From: Glandiceps talaboti
Taxonomy: Eukaryota > Hemichordata > Enteropneusta > Spengelidae
Direction of reading: 5' to 3'
Assembly (NCBI RefSeq): GCF_964340395.1
Contig: NC_135570.1
Span: 13,996,322-14,060,321 of the forward strand
Length of the DNA stretch: 64,000 nt
The notes below the pieces were generated by a model. It saw nothing but the letters and a program-made list of their open reading frames with translations, was not told where the DNA came from and ran no database searches. This document shows, in pieces, positions 63,978 to 64,000 of this stretch (position 1 is the first letter of the stretch; each line of letters opens with the position of its first letter). A program made the translations under genes and the position numbers.

Positions 63978-64000
63978 GTTAGTGAAATATGCTTTATATG

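Noticed and set aside
63232-63840. Minus-strand frame of 202 residues
   Set aside because: It overlaps exons 67 and 68 in antisense, and its composition follows from the AT-rich intron. The sense exons have clear modules and splice sites.

Overview
This is animal nuclear DNA. GT-AG introns interrupt small exons that encode extracellular cysteine-rich modules, and the introns are full of minisatellites, foldback elements, MITEs and SINE-like sequences. The module set (WAP, VWC, antistasin-like, thyroglobulin type-1) and the repeat-rich introns suggest a marine invertebrate such as a lancelet, hemichordate or lophotrochozoan. The window alone does not decide which.

I read essentially the whole window as the interior of one giant plus-strand gene. 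I place 68 internal exons (numbered 1-68 here) between 58 and 63977. Every one begins after AG with two bases of a split codon and ends one base into the next, so all introns are phase 1 and every exon length is a multiple of three. No initiator or signal peptide and no terminal stop, polyadenylation region or promoter is visible, so both gene ends lie outside. The pieces encode about 10 WAP domains, 18 VWC domains, 46 antistasin-like domains, 2 thyroglobulin type-1 domains and one further cysteine-rich module. The product is probably a very large secreted or matrix protein with protease-inhibitor-like repeats. More than one gene cannot be excluded, but nothing in the window marks a boundary.

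Layout: WAP x3 (58-1982); VWC x7 (2264-7273); WAP (8986-9129); VWC x6 (9451-14852); WAP x4 (15129-17323); a long antistasin block (17487-56211) interrupted by one WAP (28980-29141); WAP (56958-57101); VWC x3, thyroglobulin-1, VWC x2, a Cys-rich module and thyroglobulin-1 (58205-63977). Between 39683 and 40745 a recent six-fold tandem exon duplication has four open copies and two with stops.

The most unusual structure lies at exon borders. In at least a dozen introns a tandem array starts exactly at the 5' splice site, and its unit is the last part of the exon plus its GT donor (for example 12959-13510, 22488-23045, 47557-48060). One array (50255-50890) repeats a complete 21-nt phase-1 micro-exon with its own acceptor and donor. 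Another (about 23217-23515) repeats an in-frame acceptor every 33 bp. A second theme is loss of cysteines in pairs that match disulfide partners, seen in WAP, VWC and antistasin domains.

Mobile sequences include a 412-bp MITE with ~79-bp inverted ends and an 11-bp target duplication (23999-24410), a MITE nested in another (40824-41590), a MITE whose end has become a 20-copy satellite (61178-62500), a poly(A) retroinsertion with a paralogous empty site (39806-39882) and a tRNA-derived SINE (about 49525-49790).
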